Shown here piece after piece: positions 39,300 through 51,203 of a stretch of DNA of 64,000 nt (position 1 is the first letter of the stretch; every line of letters begins with the position of its first letter). The notes beneath the pieces are model-generated. The model searched no databases. It was not told the DNA's origin and saw nothing but the letters and a program-made list of their open reading frames with translations. The stretch covers positions 992,001-1,056,000 of the forward strand of contig JAVHKY010000063.1 of assembly GCA_035079385.1 (NCBI GenBank). Direction: 5' to 3'. This DNA comes from Aspidiotus rigidus (Eukaryota > Arthropoda > Insecta > Hemiptera > Diaspididae). The position numbers were made by a program, and so were the translations under genes.

Positions 39300-40447
39300 G
39301 AGCATGATTCATAGAGTTATTTGTGGGCAAAAATTGCCACCACAGTACACCATTTTGTGTTATACACGTGTATTTTGTAAATGTGAGTGACTAAGTAGAA
39401 GCATACTCTTATGTAATAAAATAATTGAAACTTATACAAAACATGTCTTTTAACTTTTTACCTGAACGCATTGACCATTTGCCGCTTGTACGGTCTATAA
39501 TAAGTAAAATAGTCAAAGACTTCTTCTGATTATAATGTAACTCGAGGTTGAAATTTTTCCAAGAAAGTAGGTCAAAGCTTTCCCCTCAGCTTTCCCCCCT
39601 CCCGTGAATACGAGGTAGAATACTAGCACAAACTTAGCACCAGTAACTAACAAACATGAAGTATTAGGAAAAAAGTTCAGTTGGGAGAGGTAAGGCTAAG
39701 GGGTTTCCTATTCTCTTGTCAAATGTTTGTAAAATGAAATACCTATTTTATTATTTCAATTGCTCCACTAATTATTTTTCTTTATTGCTGCGATGATTGT
39801 TATTTTCGTATTTCTCAGCTGAATATCATCTTTTTATTATGACCTAATATAGGTTGATATGTACTGATCTTTCGACTTTTCAAATTAAATAATATCGATT
39901 GTGAATAAAGACATTAACAAAATGGTTTCTAAGGTTTTTCTACAGCCACCATCTTCTCCTACCTCATTATCAGCGAGGTAGGTACCTATACCTTTCTTTT
40001 GTCATTCATAATAAATGAACTACCAGAACGTTACGAATTTACAAGTCTACAATAACAATTTTATATAGGTAGTTTCCTTCAATTTGCTAGGCAATTTATT
40101 TGCACGTCTTTACATAAATATATGTAGCAATACCATACATGAAATTTAGGCTTTACTTAGCACTACGTAAATTGTATTAAGTAAATCACGTCAAGTTTTT
40201 TTCTAATCATAATAATTGGTATAAGATGGATGACGCCTCCTCGATGCTTTCAATAATCATCGAATTTTTCCTGATAACAGAAGGTCATTTCTAAATATTG
40301 TCTCGGTACAAATGAATTTTACAAGTTTATATACCGGTATCTAGGTTCAAAGAATACAGGCGGATTAATTTGGAAAAAATTTCAACGTGTCAATTACAAA
40401 TAATCGATTTTGTTTTCACGCGGACAATTATCTACAACGAGTAATAA
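39300..40447. other. upstream region of the beta-galactosidase gene
   Basis: AT-rich sequence with no coding sequence recognised. It should contain the promoter and 5' UTR; the start codon context AATAAATGG at 40443-40451 is acceptable for an animal gene. No regulatory motif can be assigned. Confidence 0.35.
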
Positions 40448-43400
40448 ATGGAGAGGATGAGACGGTCCACTGAAAATTTCAATCTTATACTAATTTTATT
40501 TGGTACTATTTCTGCGTTTATTACTCTGTTTTACTGTTTGTGGTTAATCAATGTCGATGTAAGTACCTATCTATAAATACAATTTAAATCCATTTAAATT
40601 AAACAGCTGTTCTGTAGATATACGATGTAAGTAGTAACTTACCTAGTGAATTTTTACTTGGCTTGATAAAGAGAAACTTTTTTGCTGTCAGCTAATTAAC
40701 GATATAATGGTGTAAAGGAAATTTGAACATGATCGTTTGAGTACCTACGTGCGTATTTTTGTTTTTGATAACATGATCAACCAATTTTTTCGATAGACAA
40801 TTAGGACGGTAGGTACGTAGGTACAAGAATTGACGATAAAACGTAGGCCTATTAGTAATTCTGTGTCTTGTCGAGCTATAAGAAAAGTAGGTTGAAAAAC
40901 GTTAAACGTAGATAGGTACCGTATTCTATCAATTTTTTCAATTTGTACAGGTTTCTGAGGCACAATGTACAAATAAGTAGCTGTACCTAATAATTAAACG
41001 TAATGAATACCATTTGGTTGAGAAAAAGAAAAAACAAAACAAAACGTCCCACCGCGACAATATCTCAAGAAAATGTAGGCTAGATTTTATCAACTGTTTT
41101 GCTGTGATTAATAACAGAACTTCACTGATACTGTACACTTTGATTTGTAGAAGTATTCTCAAGAACCTGGAAAACCTGAGGAGGTACCTACAGAGCCTGA
41201 AGAAGTACCAACAGAACCCGAGGACGTACCAACAAAACTTGTAACAGTACCAACAAAACCTGTAACGGTATCAACAAAACCTGTAACAGTACCAACAAAA
41301 CCTGTGAAGATATCAACTAAACCAGTGATAGTACCAACAAAACCTGAAGAGGTACCAACAGTTCCAAAACGTAACACTTCTTTCACGATTGATTACGAGC
41401 ACGACGTATTCTTAAAGGACGGCAAACCATTCTACTTTATTTCCGGTGAATTTCATTATTTTCGTGCGCCACATCAACGTTGGAGGGATATACTCCGGAA
41501 ACACAGAGCTGCTGGTCTAAATTGTGTTAGCACGTAAGTCTTTAATTAAGAGTACTTTATGATGAACATCGACAACTTACAACCGTTGAACTCGTAAGCT
41601 TCTTTGAACCTAAGATTTCTTTTCAAATTTAGTCATATTCATCCATACCAATTATCAACGAGCTAAGGACCTATGTCTCATGTTGAAATCGAAATTGAAA
41701 TATTTTATAATATTTTATTTCCCTCCACTGAGATAGGTAGATCTCGTGTTGGACGGACTTCTCATTACATATACCTATAGCCAATTTCTCTTTGAATTTT
41801 ATTGCCAATATTCTAATAAAAAAATCCTTTTATTCTGAGAAGCATAGAATCAAAAAATTTTTTTAATTGCATTTTTATTATTAGGTACGGCAATGAAGTT
41901 GGACATTTTTTCAGCTCTCAAGCCCTTTTTCCTATATGAATCTTAAAGAATAAAATCTCTCCAAATTCTTTTCCTTCTTTTTAGGGGAGAAATCGTGAAA
42001 AAAATTAGACCGTACGACCTTTTTTTGCGTCTAAAATTGCAGTTTTTCACTATTTTTCTCGAGTCCCCCGTTGTACCCTCCGTGAATGCGCCCCTATATC
42101 CATTTGAAGTTTTAAATTTTTTTCTTGATCAATCAGATACTTTTTATTTGTTCACTATGCTTCCCGCAAAACTGTATAAAAAATAAAAAGTTCTTGCGCA
42201 TCAAATTCCTGTACAAAAGCGCGCGTGATGCTTTCGACTGAGAAAATCAGCGGAGTGTTCATAACCATTTGAGAGATGAAAGGCTTGATCGGAAAATCTT
42301 CGAGAGATGACTGGGTGATTCAAATTAGTTGAAAAATTCCTACAAAACTTCGGGATTTCAAGGAGTGTTCCAACAACAGTGAAATTACTCTCCTGTGTAC
42401 ACACTTGGACCTCATGAAATATTTGAAGAATAAATCGATAAAACTGTACGTCTCATCAAGGAACCTTAACGACTTGGAGGGGGAAGAGATTCTGTTCATC
42501 CAATATCAACATGGAGTTGGAAAATGTTATCAGAGACAAATTAAAGAGTAAGGAAGGTCATCAATTAGAAAATTGTGCAAAAATTTCATTACTTAAACAA
42601 TTTTCAACGCTCCTTCTTCTAGTTTTCTCCACAACATTCCTGATCTCATCTCAATTACGTCATTACCGAGGTTTGGAGTTGGCATAATTTTCAAGGCTTA
42701 CGCCTAACACAAGACTCAGAGTTTAAGTTTGTTTGCTTGTTTGTTTTTTTTTTTTCCAACAAATTCTACGAACACCATGATGTTGAAATCTGTATCAAAA
42801 AGAATGGCACTCTTTTGACGACTTGACTTTGAAAATGTCTACCACTTAACTTCAAAATACCATAATTATGCACAAAATATTTCAAAACCCTCGATTCTTA
42901 ACTAGAGTTCTGAATATGATATATGAGTACGTCTTCTGAGTAAAAAGTTTCCCTAGCATCTTCTCTACTAAGGTATGTACAGGACTTTGAAATAGAAATA
43001 TCAGATTAACAACGCAATAGGTTTCGTTCTATCAATCGATCACGAAAATGAAATGACCTTTTAAAGCTAAATCGGTAATTTAGAAAAAGGACACACTTTT
43101 CAGGAAGGAGAGTGTCCATATTTTATCACGAATCCACGCAAAGGAAAGTAACTGGGCTGACACAGCTTATAAAATTGAAATTGCAGAAACAAAATACGTA
43201 AGAGGTAAAATCTTGGGTGACAGTATTTCAAAGAAGAGGGGAAGAGTTTGAAAAAAAAAAAGGAAAAAAGGACAGAATATTTAAAAAACCATGACTTTGC
43301 TTGAATTGTACAATTGCAAAACCCGTCTCTTCTTAAACGCATGCTAGAGCAGTGTTTCTCAAACTCAATTCTGTACGTCACAAAGTGTGCCGCGAGATTT

Positions 43401-46400
43401 TCATAGGGAAAAAATAAATAAACCTTCAAAATAAAAAGAAATATATGGAATTGATGAAAAATAATGCAAGTTTGAAAGTATGTGTGATACCGTTGATGAA
43501 AGTGAATCATACACCAACTGCGTGTGTCTTGTCGGTGGTGAGGCTGGGTATTTAAGAATTATGTCCAAAAAAATAAGCTCACCCATCCCATTAAACTTGA
43601 AGATTGAAGCATCAAGGTTTCCTTTTTTTTTAAATCATAATAATGTTGTTCTTAAACTTAAATAATTTTGTAATTTGTATGACAAACATTTTTTCAGTGT
43701 ACCGCAAAATTTATTTTGTGCGTTTTGTGTCCCGCAAGTGTAAAACGTTTGAGAAACATGCAATAGGTAACGTCAGTAGCACTCGCGCATATACTGTGGG
43801 AGCTAGCGAGGGAGTGGGACTTGAGATCCTTGGAGCTGAAGAAAACAACCTTTCCCCATTGTACGCGAAAAAAAAACCGAGGAACTATATCTTTGGACTG
43901 TATTTACTGCCTTCAAGCTTCAAACCCCTAAAATAATTTGAAAAGTTGTATATTTTTCAGTAGATTCGCCCTACAATTGTAAGCTTTATCATTTATTTTT
44001 CGTTGTTTTCATACCGCAGATACGTAGAATGGAGTTCTCACGAGAAAGTTCAAGGTACTTATGAATTTGATGGCGATAATGATATCGAATATTTTATAAA
44101 ATTGGCATCCGAAGAAGATTTATTAGTTATTTTGCGTCCGGGACCGTATATTTGTGCTGAAAGAGATTTTGTAAGTACCGTGCTTTTAAATTAGAACTGA
44201 GCTTCTAGTTACATATATCATCTCCATCATTAAAATAAAGTAATGTACGGCAAGTTATAAGGTCCCTGTTTGAAGTATTTCCTTCATGAATAACCGTATA
44301 GGATAGAGAAATTATGATTTTTAAAATGCACGCTCAAAGTGATTGATGGATTCTAAAACGTAGTCACTTATTGCAACATTGTTGAATTTTGATAAGTTAA
44401 ATTTAAAGGTGAAAAGTAGGCATTGATCACGCTACTGCGTATCTAGGTTTTTTTTTTTGTGATATAACTATAAGTCTCATTTCGTCATCAATAACTCTTA
44501 CTTGAATAGTTTCTTTGGGCTTATAAATGAAAATAAAGTAGGTAATAGGAATGAACAATACACGACTTGGAAAAACAAAATAAGGTTATTGCAATCCATA
44601 CTAATCTGTGTGGATGCGGATATCATTTCTACCCGATAGAATGATAAAAACATTCACCCAAGCACAAATCAACCAACATCAACCTCATTGTGTCGCACCA
44701 TATCACAATTATATTAAAGTTCCTTTTCTTACACTTGTACGTACTGTGCGCGCTATTACGAGTATTAAAAAAAATGAAAATAAAACTAGAAATTCCATTC
44801 ATACCAAACATTGCTCTTCAAACTCCTCGTTGGATTGCAGTGGACAAGTCACTGACGGTGACAACTGAGTCTTATTCAAGAAGTAACCATCACTGGACAT
44901 ATATTCATTTTATGCTTTGCAGGGTGGTTTTCCTCCCTGGTTATTGACGGTTTACCCTAACATAAAAGTACGCACAATGAATCAAGGTAAGATTAAGCAG
45001 CATCTTTAAATCTTATCATGCGTTGAAAAACTGTTTAAAAAAAACTTGTACTGCGAAAGAATTTATAATAATCATTAAAAGACATTAATGCGTTCAAATA
45101 CATACCTAGATTAAAATACCTTTTCAACCTCGCTAGAAGTTAAGCATCCACTTTTTAAACATCAAATTATCGAAATTATTTTCAGACTACGTAAACGAAG
45201 TGAGAAAATGGTTTAATCAACTCTTTTCAAGGTTGAAAAAACATTTATACGGAAACAATGGCCCAATAATTATGGTTCAGGTATGGTTAAAAATTTCGGT
45301 ATTATTCGTCAAAACATAATCGCCCAATTTATGCTCAGTTCCGCGGAAATTTTTTGTCCAGTTACAATTTATAGCTTCTGATTCTCAAGTGCATCAGACT
45401 TCTTCTTTTCTGTACTCGATCCAATTTAGGAACTACCCGTGGCGATGGACGTTTGTATTGCTAGAGGAAAAAGAAGTTGTACTACCTATTCAATAAAACT
45501 CTCCTTTCCTCTTGCAATACAAGCGTCCATCGGCGCGGACAGTTCTTAAGTTGAATCGAGTATAGGTATTTATTCCTTCGATTCAACGTCTCATTCACGT
45601 CTTATTTTGTTTTTTTGTTTCACTTATTGCACTTTTCTTGTTCTATCGATAGGATTCGCCCTATCATTCCGATCATGTTTATGTCGTTTCTTAAAGAAGA
45701 TAATGATAGGAGAACAAACATATTAGGTACTATACGAAAGACACAAGACTTACGTGCGGAGGTAATATTAGGGGGGGGGGGTTGTTGGTAAATGAAAACT
45801 CGAGCGAGAATTTTGACTATACTTCGTCGGGATCCGAACCCCAGACTTTTTGCTCACCGAGCGACTGCTCTAACCGCTACAAGGGCGATCAAATCTTCCG
45901 CGAATTTTTACAAGTACCAACGACGAGAACTCATACGACACTAACCGCAACGACGACGAACACTCACCAAGTGCATTTTAGAGGGAGCAAACACCGCTTG
46001 CATTAGACCTCAAACGAAACACCCTGACAAAGATACGAAAAGTCAATTCATGTTTTGAATCTAGTATTTTGTCTCTGCCGGCGAAGTCCAAGATTTTGTT
46101 CATAAGTTGTAATTTATTGACCGACTACGTATATCTTTTGATCGTTCTCACCCATGGCTCATTTTTGACAAAAATCTCACTTGATCTCAGTGTGTATAAC
46201 TTATTACGGTGACCAGACGTACTACTTTTGGTAGTACAGTACTTATTTTTAGCTTAATGTACTACCATAAAATTTGTACTACCACGGGTACTACTTTTGA
46301 AGTTTTGGTAATTACCAACTATTGGAGCTCGGAGAAGTCGGAGTTACAAGCGGAAAATTCAAGGGATACAATGCTGGTCTACATAAATTTCGACGTCACT

Positions 46401-49400
46401 TGCCAAGAAATGCAGGAATTTCTGTTATCAAAAGAAGACCTTCTGAAGGAAATCCATAGCTCCGGAAAATGATATGTTTAATTTAATTTTTAAAGTTTTT
46501 CCATGCATCATTTTTTCTTCGGTTCCAAATGTACTACTTTCTCGAAAATAGCATCTGGTCACCGTATATAGTCCCACCAAAAATGATTATACCTCACTTC
46601 CAAACAATAAAACCAGGTAATAACGAACTATAGTTTCGACGAAATTCAATCTTAAGAGAAAAGTTAATTGGTACACCTTTTTACTTTCTTCTTTCAAGGT
46701 TGAAAACGAATACGGAAGTTTCATTGTAAGTGATTTTGCCTATAAATTATGGTTGCGAGATGAAATGAAGAAGCATATTGGCAATGCAGCTGTTCTTTTC
46801 ACCACTGATAATCCCAAAGGCATGCAATATGGCACTATACCCGAAGTGTATGCTACTATAGACTTTGGAACACGTAAATATTCGTAAAAATACAATTATT
46901 TCTTAGTTGGGATCAGTCAATTTATATCAATATATACCATGACCTTTTTCATAACAATTCAATATTCATAGTTGTTGACGTCGAGAAGCAATTTGCCATA
47001 ATGCGTGAATATTCACCTCGTGGACCATTGGTAAACTCGGAATTTTATCCAGGTTGGCTAAGCCATTGGGGAGAACCGATGCAACGCAAGCCGACGTTGA
47101 AAATTATAGAATCGATGGAGAAACTACTGCAAATGAAAGCCAATTTTAATTTTTATATGTTTTTCGGAGGAACCAATTTTCATCTTAAGAACGGTAAGCT
47201 GCCGAAACGGAGATTTTGTCTCTCTATAAATAAAAATATTTGAAAAGGTGTGCGTACGATTATTCATGTAGATTGTGTGGGAAGAAAAAAAAGTAATTCA
47301 ACTCTTTGATGTAGTTATTACGGTATTTGGATATGTTCAGGAGCCAATTATATATCACAAAATGACACTTACCAACCTGATATTACTTCGTACGACTACG
47401 ATGCACCATTAGATGAGGCTGGGGATCCTACTCCAAAGTATTTTGCTATACGTTATCTATTGTCCCAAGTAAGTAAATTTGAAACCAATGAAATCAGTTC
47501 CTTTAACAAAGATTATCATTCAAAGCATGACCAAACTGGACCATAATCATTTTTACTGCGTCCCTGAGAGTGGATTTACCGATGGAGATGGATTGAAAAG
47601 AAGAAGCCGGTAAAAGGAAAGAAGATAAGATTCTTTCTTTCATCTTCATTTGACCTTCCGTCTGTGCGAAATTTGGTGCGGGAAATTGAAGAATCTGGGA
47701 CTTGACTGAATGCTAAAAATAAGCTTGAATAACGTGAGAAATTTAGGAAATATCTGATACAAAAACTTTAAAAATTTCATAATATTTCTTGATAAAATTG
47801 TATAAAAATAGTATGTCTTTCTCTCAAAAATAGGTATAATAAAAGGATTTCGAAGAATATCGCTCACAAACTGTAAAAATAGGCTATTATACAATGTATT
47901 TTACTTATATAGAAATGCTTTACAGCGTGGTTATTCTAAAATACCTGTTGGCCTTCAACCAGAAGTAGCGCCAAAAGGAAACTATGGGAGAGTTCAACTG
48001 AAACCAGCTTTATCTTTATTCAGTGCATCTCATATAAATGACACGATAACTCTCACATCTGAGCTACCAAAAACATTTGAACAGATGGGTTTGCAGTACG
48101 GTTATGCTCTATACGAAACAAAAATACCCGAGAAAAGTCCCAGATCAGCTCTCCTTTCATTGTTTGATTTGGGTGACAGATGTAACGTCTATCTGGATTA
48201 TGTATGTACCAGCAATTATTTTATAACACTAATTGCCGAAAGTCGTATGTATATTTTACGTAGGTAAAGATCATGAATAACATTAATTAATCAGAGATGT
48301 GAAACAATTATTTTTTAGTCAGATCAAGGAATTTTGTCGCGTATGAGTAGAAAGCACCGAATCGCTTTGCGAGTGAAGCCTGGGCAAACGTTAAGTTTTC
48401 TAGTAGAGAATCAAGGAAGAATAAATGATAATCATTTGACCGATCCAAAAGTGAGTTTTGCATTGATAAAAAAACTTTTACTTATATTATTATAACAACG
48501 CAGTAATCTCTTTTCTAAATTTAGGGCTTGCTTTCAACACCTTTACTGGAAAATATTTCTCTCACTGGGTGGACAATCAAAGGCTTTCCTTTCGAGGAAA
48601 TGTCGTGGACATCCAAATTATCCGCATCAAAGTTTCATATCGATGTACCTGCGTTTTATGTGGGAGAAATAGTTCTGCCCTCACAGACCACACCATTGGA
48701 TACGTATATTGACCCTTCAGGTTGGGGAAAAGTAAGTCTTACATTGGAAATGATTTATATCTAGACTTTGTTATCAAAAATCCTTACAATTCGAATAACA
48801 CTGCTTTCTATGATGCTGAAATTGTTCTGAGTTGGTATAACTTGGTAAGATATTTTTTATTGACGGTTCCGTACGTGACGTCAAAACGAGTGTCCTTGAA
48901 AACTCACTGGAGGGAAGTTTAATGTTACGTCTTATGCAACGCACGCGTTTTTCTTCATTATCTCGGGAAATATTACTCCAAATAAAAAATTGGAAAGAAC
49001 AAAAATTATTCCTTTTGTGATCTCCCATCCAATGAGTCCAAGGTCAGATTTTTTCGACGCAAAAATTCGAAGAAAGTTTTGTTCTTATCAATTTTTTATT
49101 TGGAGTAATATGTCTGGAGATAATGAAGAAAAACGCGCGCGTTGCATAATAAGGCATAACATTAAACTTCCCTCCAATGAAAATGTAAACAAAACAAAGT
49201 GGAACGACCAATAAATCATAAGTACGTGCAACTGAGGATATTATATAGACCGGCAGACATATAACAATTAAGGCGTGATATTTTGCATTTTCTCTCCCTT
49301 TTTCCAGGCCACTGAACCTCCACATTTTTTGAGCCCAGTGACATAATCACTAAATACAGAGTAGGTAATTGAATAGTTCATTTAATTTACACGGCGCGGC

Positions 49401-50822
49401 ACTTATTGAATTTAAACGAAACTGATTTATACTTTATCGCGCAATAAACAAATCTTTGATAACAGACGCGCTTTCGGTTAATAGACAATTATCGAACTGA
49501 CTACCTAACTAATTAGCATAATACCAACAACAAGATGATAGTAAAACACTACAATTAAAGCAAATCTAGACAATAATACGGATAAGTATGTACGTAGGCC
49601 TACCTACAAATCAATCATGCTCTACACAAAATTATTTAGGTATTCTAGGTACACTACAAAAAAAAAAAAAAAAAAAATTGAAAAATGCATGAACAAAATA
49701 TACGATTGTAGAAGTATTTTCGACGCTGATCACGATGCCGTTGCCCGTTTTTCAAAATTAGCTCTGGTTATCGAGAAATAATCATATCAAGTTCCCGCGA
49801 ATTGTAGCGACGCGCGCGGTGTATGTTCTCGTACCTACTCGCGAAATTCGATAGGTAGGTACCTGGATAACAACACTGTGCGTCGCTACGATTCGTGGGA
49901 ACTTGATATGATTATTTCTCGATAACCAGAGCTAATTTTGAAAAACGGGCAACGGCATCGTGATCAGCGTCAAAAATACTTCTACAATCGTATATTTTGT
50001 TCATGCATTTTTCAATTTTTTTTTTTTTTGTGTACCGGTAGGTAGTGATTATCATTCATGCGCGTACCTATAGCTTCTTCTAAAGAGTATCAGCGAGATT
50101 AGAGGTATACTTAGGAATGTAGTTTTTTTTACTACGGTCATTTAATGCCTTAATTATTTCTGCAGTTTCAAGTACGAAGCGTTTTCTCATAGAGCTCTCC
50201 TTGTGTACAAAACAAACATTTTCAAACCTTTATGGTTAGTTTATGTTCGGATGCTAGAAGATGTACTGCCATATTTGATTTTCCGGATTGGGCAAACAGG
50301 TCGCTCTCTGAAGACTCGATTCAATGAGCATAAGTTCGCTCACAACGAATCAACCCGGAAAATCTGATATGGCAGCCCATCTGCGACACCTACGTACGTA
50401 ATGTTTTGTTTGCATGTATGTTTCATAAATTGAGTAGAGTTACCAACTTAAATTCTTATTCAGTCTCATTGTTGGTTTAATATCTGATATTTGTGGAAGA
50501 CAGAGGGTAGATTTAAAATGTAGCAAGGAGTATGTTCTTCCTAAAACATTTTTTTTGGGGTAATTTCTTTTCAACATACTCATGTTATTTGGCATTGCAG
50601 GGGCTGATTTTTGTGAATGATTGTCGCCTTGGCCGTTATTGGCCATCACGTGGTCCTCAAGTCACCTTGTTTGTTCCGGCCAGCTGTTTACGAATTAACC
50701 CAGAAAAAAATAAGATAATAATGTTTGAAACTGATCACGCTTCAACGAGTTTAGAGATCATTCTTACTAACCGACCATTCTTGGATAGTATACCTCCAGC
50801 CTCTTCTAAATTGTACCGTTAA
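40448..50822 (+). CDS. GH35 beta-galactosidase with N-terminal membrane anchor and Pro/Thr stalk, 12 exons
   Basis: Hydrolyses terminal beta-galactosides (glycosyl hydrolase family 35, GLB1/GLB1-like group). Exons: 40448-40558, 41151-41533, 44020-44170, 44923-44986, 45186-45280, 46699-46873, 46972-47193, 47341-47468, 47926-48201, 48319-48450, 48525-48731, 50601-50822. All introns are GT-AG and the joined frame is open for 721 residues. Residues 13-35 are one hydrophobic helix after an Arg-rich start, with no obvious signal-peptidase site, suggesting a type II membrane protein; residues 47-109 are nine heptads. The catalytic barrel starts at about 113. Expected acid/base Glu272 lies in VENEYGSF and nucleophile Glu350 in [14 protein letters not shown], 78 apart (80 in human GLB1). 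Later motifs: [45 protein letters not shown]. The last exon ends with the stop. No AATAAA found soon after it. Confidence 0.93.
41178..41366 (+). repeat. nine tandem 21-bp units coding a heptad (xxVPTxP) stalk
   Basis: Nine in-frame 21-bp units encode EEVPTEP twice, then [42 protein letters not shown] and EEVPTVP. It lies at the start of beta-galactosidase exon 2, just after the membrane helix. Thr/Pro-rich repeats of this kind commonly serve as extended, often O-glycosylated, spacers (family knowledge); the charge shifts from acidic outer units to basic inner ones. Confidence 0.95.
43350..43760. mobile_element. hAT-like element in beta-galactosidase intron 2
   Basis: Left end CAGTGTTTCTCAAACT, right end inverted CATGTTTCTCAAACG, with GTGTGCCGCGAGATTTT on the left and CCCGCAAGTG on the right. 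The CAGTGnTTCTCAA start is typical of hAT elements. The flanking octamers (TGCTAGAG and CAATAGGT) do not match, so it is old or the ends are off by a few bases. No transposase. Confidence 0.5.
45413..45562. mobile_element. 150-bp MITE in beta-galactosidase intron 5
   Basis: TACTCGATCCAATTTAGGAA, then GGCGATGGACGTTTGTATTG on the left pair with the inverse on the right (CAATACAAGCGTCCATCG, AAGTTGAATCGAGTA). The arms are about 60 bp with a short centre. Confidence 0.8.
45826..45897 (-). tRNA. tRNA-like sequence, probably a tRNA-derived SINE head or tRNA pseudogene
   Basis: On the minus strand: TTGTAGCGGTTAGAGCAGTC (A-box), CGGTGAGC in the anticodon-arm position, then GGGGTTCGGATCCCGACG (B-box and T arm). 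The T arm folds well, but I cannot build a clean acceptor stem, and the sequence lies inside a beta-galactosidase intron next to unrelated repeats. Hence a SINE or pseudogene is more likely than a working tRNA. Confidence 0.45.
46207..46564. mobile_element. MITE with CGGTGACCAGA ends in beta-galactosidase intron 5
   Basis: CGGTGACCAGACG at 46207 and CATCTGGTCACCG ending at 46564 are inverted ends flanked by TA. Next to each end is a GTACTACTTT motif in matching context. 358 bp; the open frame inside reads like translated repeat and shows no domain. Confidence 0.7.
48765..48844 (+). pseudogene. orphan exon-like block just after beta-galactosidase exon 11
   Basis: An 80-bp block has an acceptor-like TTTATATCTAG before it and a donor GTAAGA after it. 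In phase 1 it encodes [20 protein letters not shown] then VLSWYNL, and the frame stays open upstream through SYIGNDLYL. The pattern I-x-N-P-x-x-S-N-x-T-A-x-D-A-x-V is like repeats of extracellular adhesion-type proteins and unlike beta-galactosidase. Exon 11 ends in phase 0; splicing it to this block would hit a stop, so it is not an alternative exon of the host gene. Family unknown. Confidence 0.35.
48904..49179. mobile_element. MITE with CAYTGGAGGGAAGTTTAATG ends in intron 11
   Basis: Left end CACTGGAGGGAAGTTTAATG; right end inverted CATTGGAGGGAAGTTTAATG. Further pairing: AATATTACTCCAAATAAAAA with its inverse near 49095. Length 276 bp. Confidence 0.8.
49650..50035. mobile_element. long-TIR element in beta-galactosidase intron 11 (sister of 27650-28157)
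   Basis: GTACACTACA plus an A run, TTGAAAAATGCATGAACAAA, TTTTCGACGCTGATCACGAT, CTCTGGTTATCGAGAAATAA and TTCCCGCGAATTGTAGCGAC on the left are inverted on the right, ending GTGTAC. The arms are about 165 bp at high identity and the centre (about 49815-49880) is short. It has no captured exon, unlike its relative at 27650. Confidence 0.85.
50225..50345 (+). pseudogene. fragment of a GIY-YIG endonuclease domain (Penelope-like retroelement)
   Basis: The frame from 50281 reads [20 protein letters not shown], then a short stretch and a stop. [20 protein letters not shown] sequence is the hallmark of the GIY-YIG endonuclease at the C-terminus of Penelope-like elements (family knowledge). The short inverted pair TGCCATATTTGATTTTCCGG / CCGGAAAATCTGATATGGCA flanks it. 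A pure fragment in intron 11, with no RT nearby. Confidence 0.5.
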
Positions 50823-51190
50823 TAGAAGTTTAAAAAATCATTTTAATTTCATATTTGTACTCTTTGTTTTTGAATCGGTTTTTAATAAGGGATATGAACT
50901 TAAGACTAGGTATGAGTACCTATGATTGTAGACAATAGACAAAAGTAGTACAGACTGGTCTTTAGGACACTTTCCGGTCCAGGTTGAATATTGGTAAAAT
51001 TCATATCATTTTCAACTAAATTACACTTTTATAATTTGACCTAAAATATTACCCAAAATTTATTCTCTAAAACGATAAATGAGGTAAATTTTTTACCTAT
51101 GATTTTTCAACGCTCACGTCGTTCAGGCAAAATTTATTACCATTATTCGGCTTATTTTTAGAATTTATTTGACTGAAATTACTGTCACTG
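50823..51190. other. 3' flank of the beta-galactosidase gene
   Basis: AT-rich sequence after the stop; presumably the 3' UTR, but no AATAAA is present. Nothing else recognised before the LINE. Confidence 0.35.
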
Positions 51191-51203
51191 AGGATATATC
51201 ATC

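Noticed and set aside
43643..43936. 97-codon plus-strand open frame in beta-galactosidase intron 2
   Set aside because: It starts inside a hAT-like element and runs into intron sequence, with no motif or splice support.
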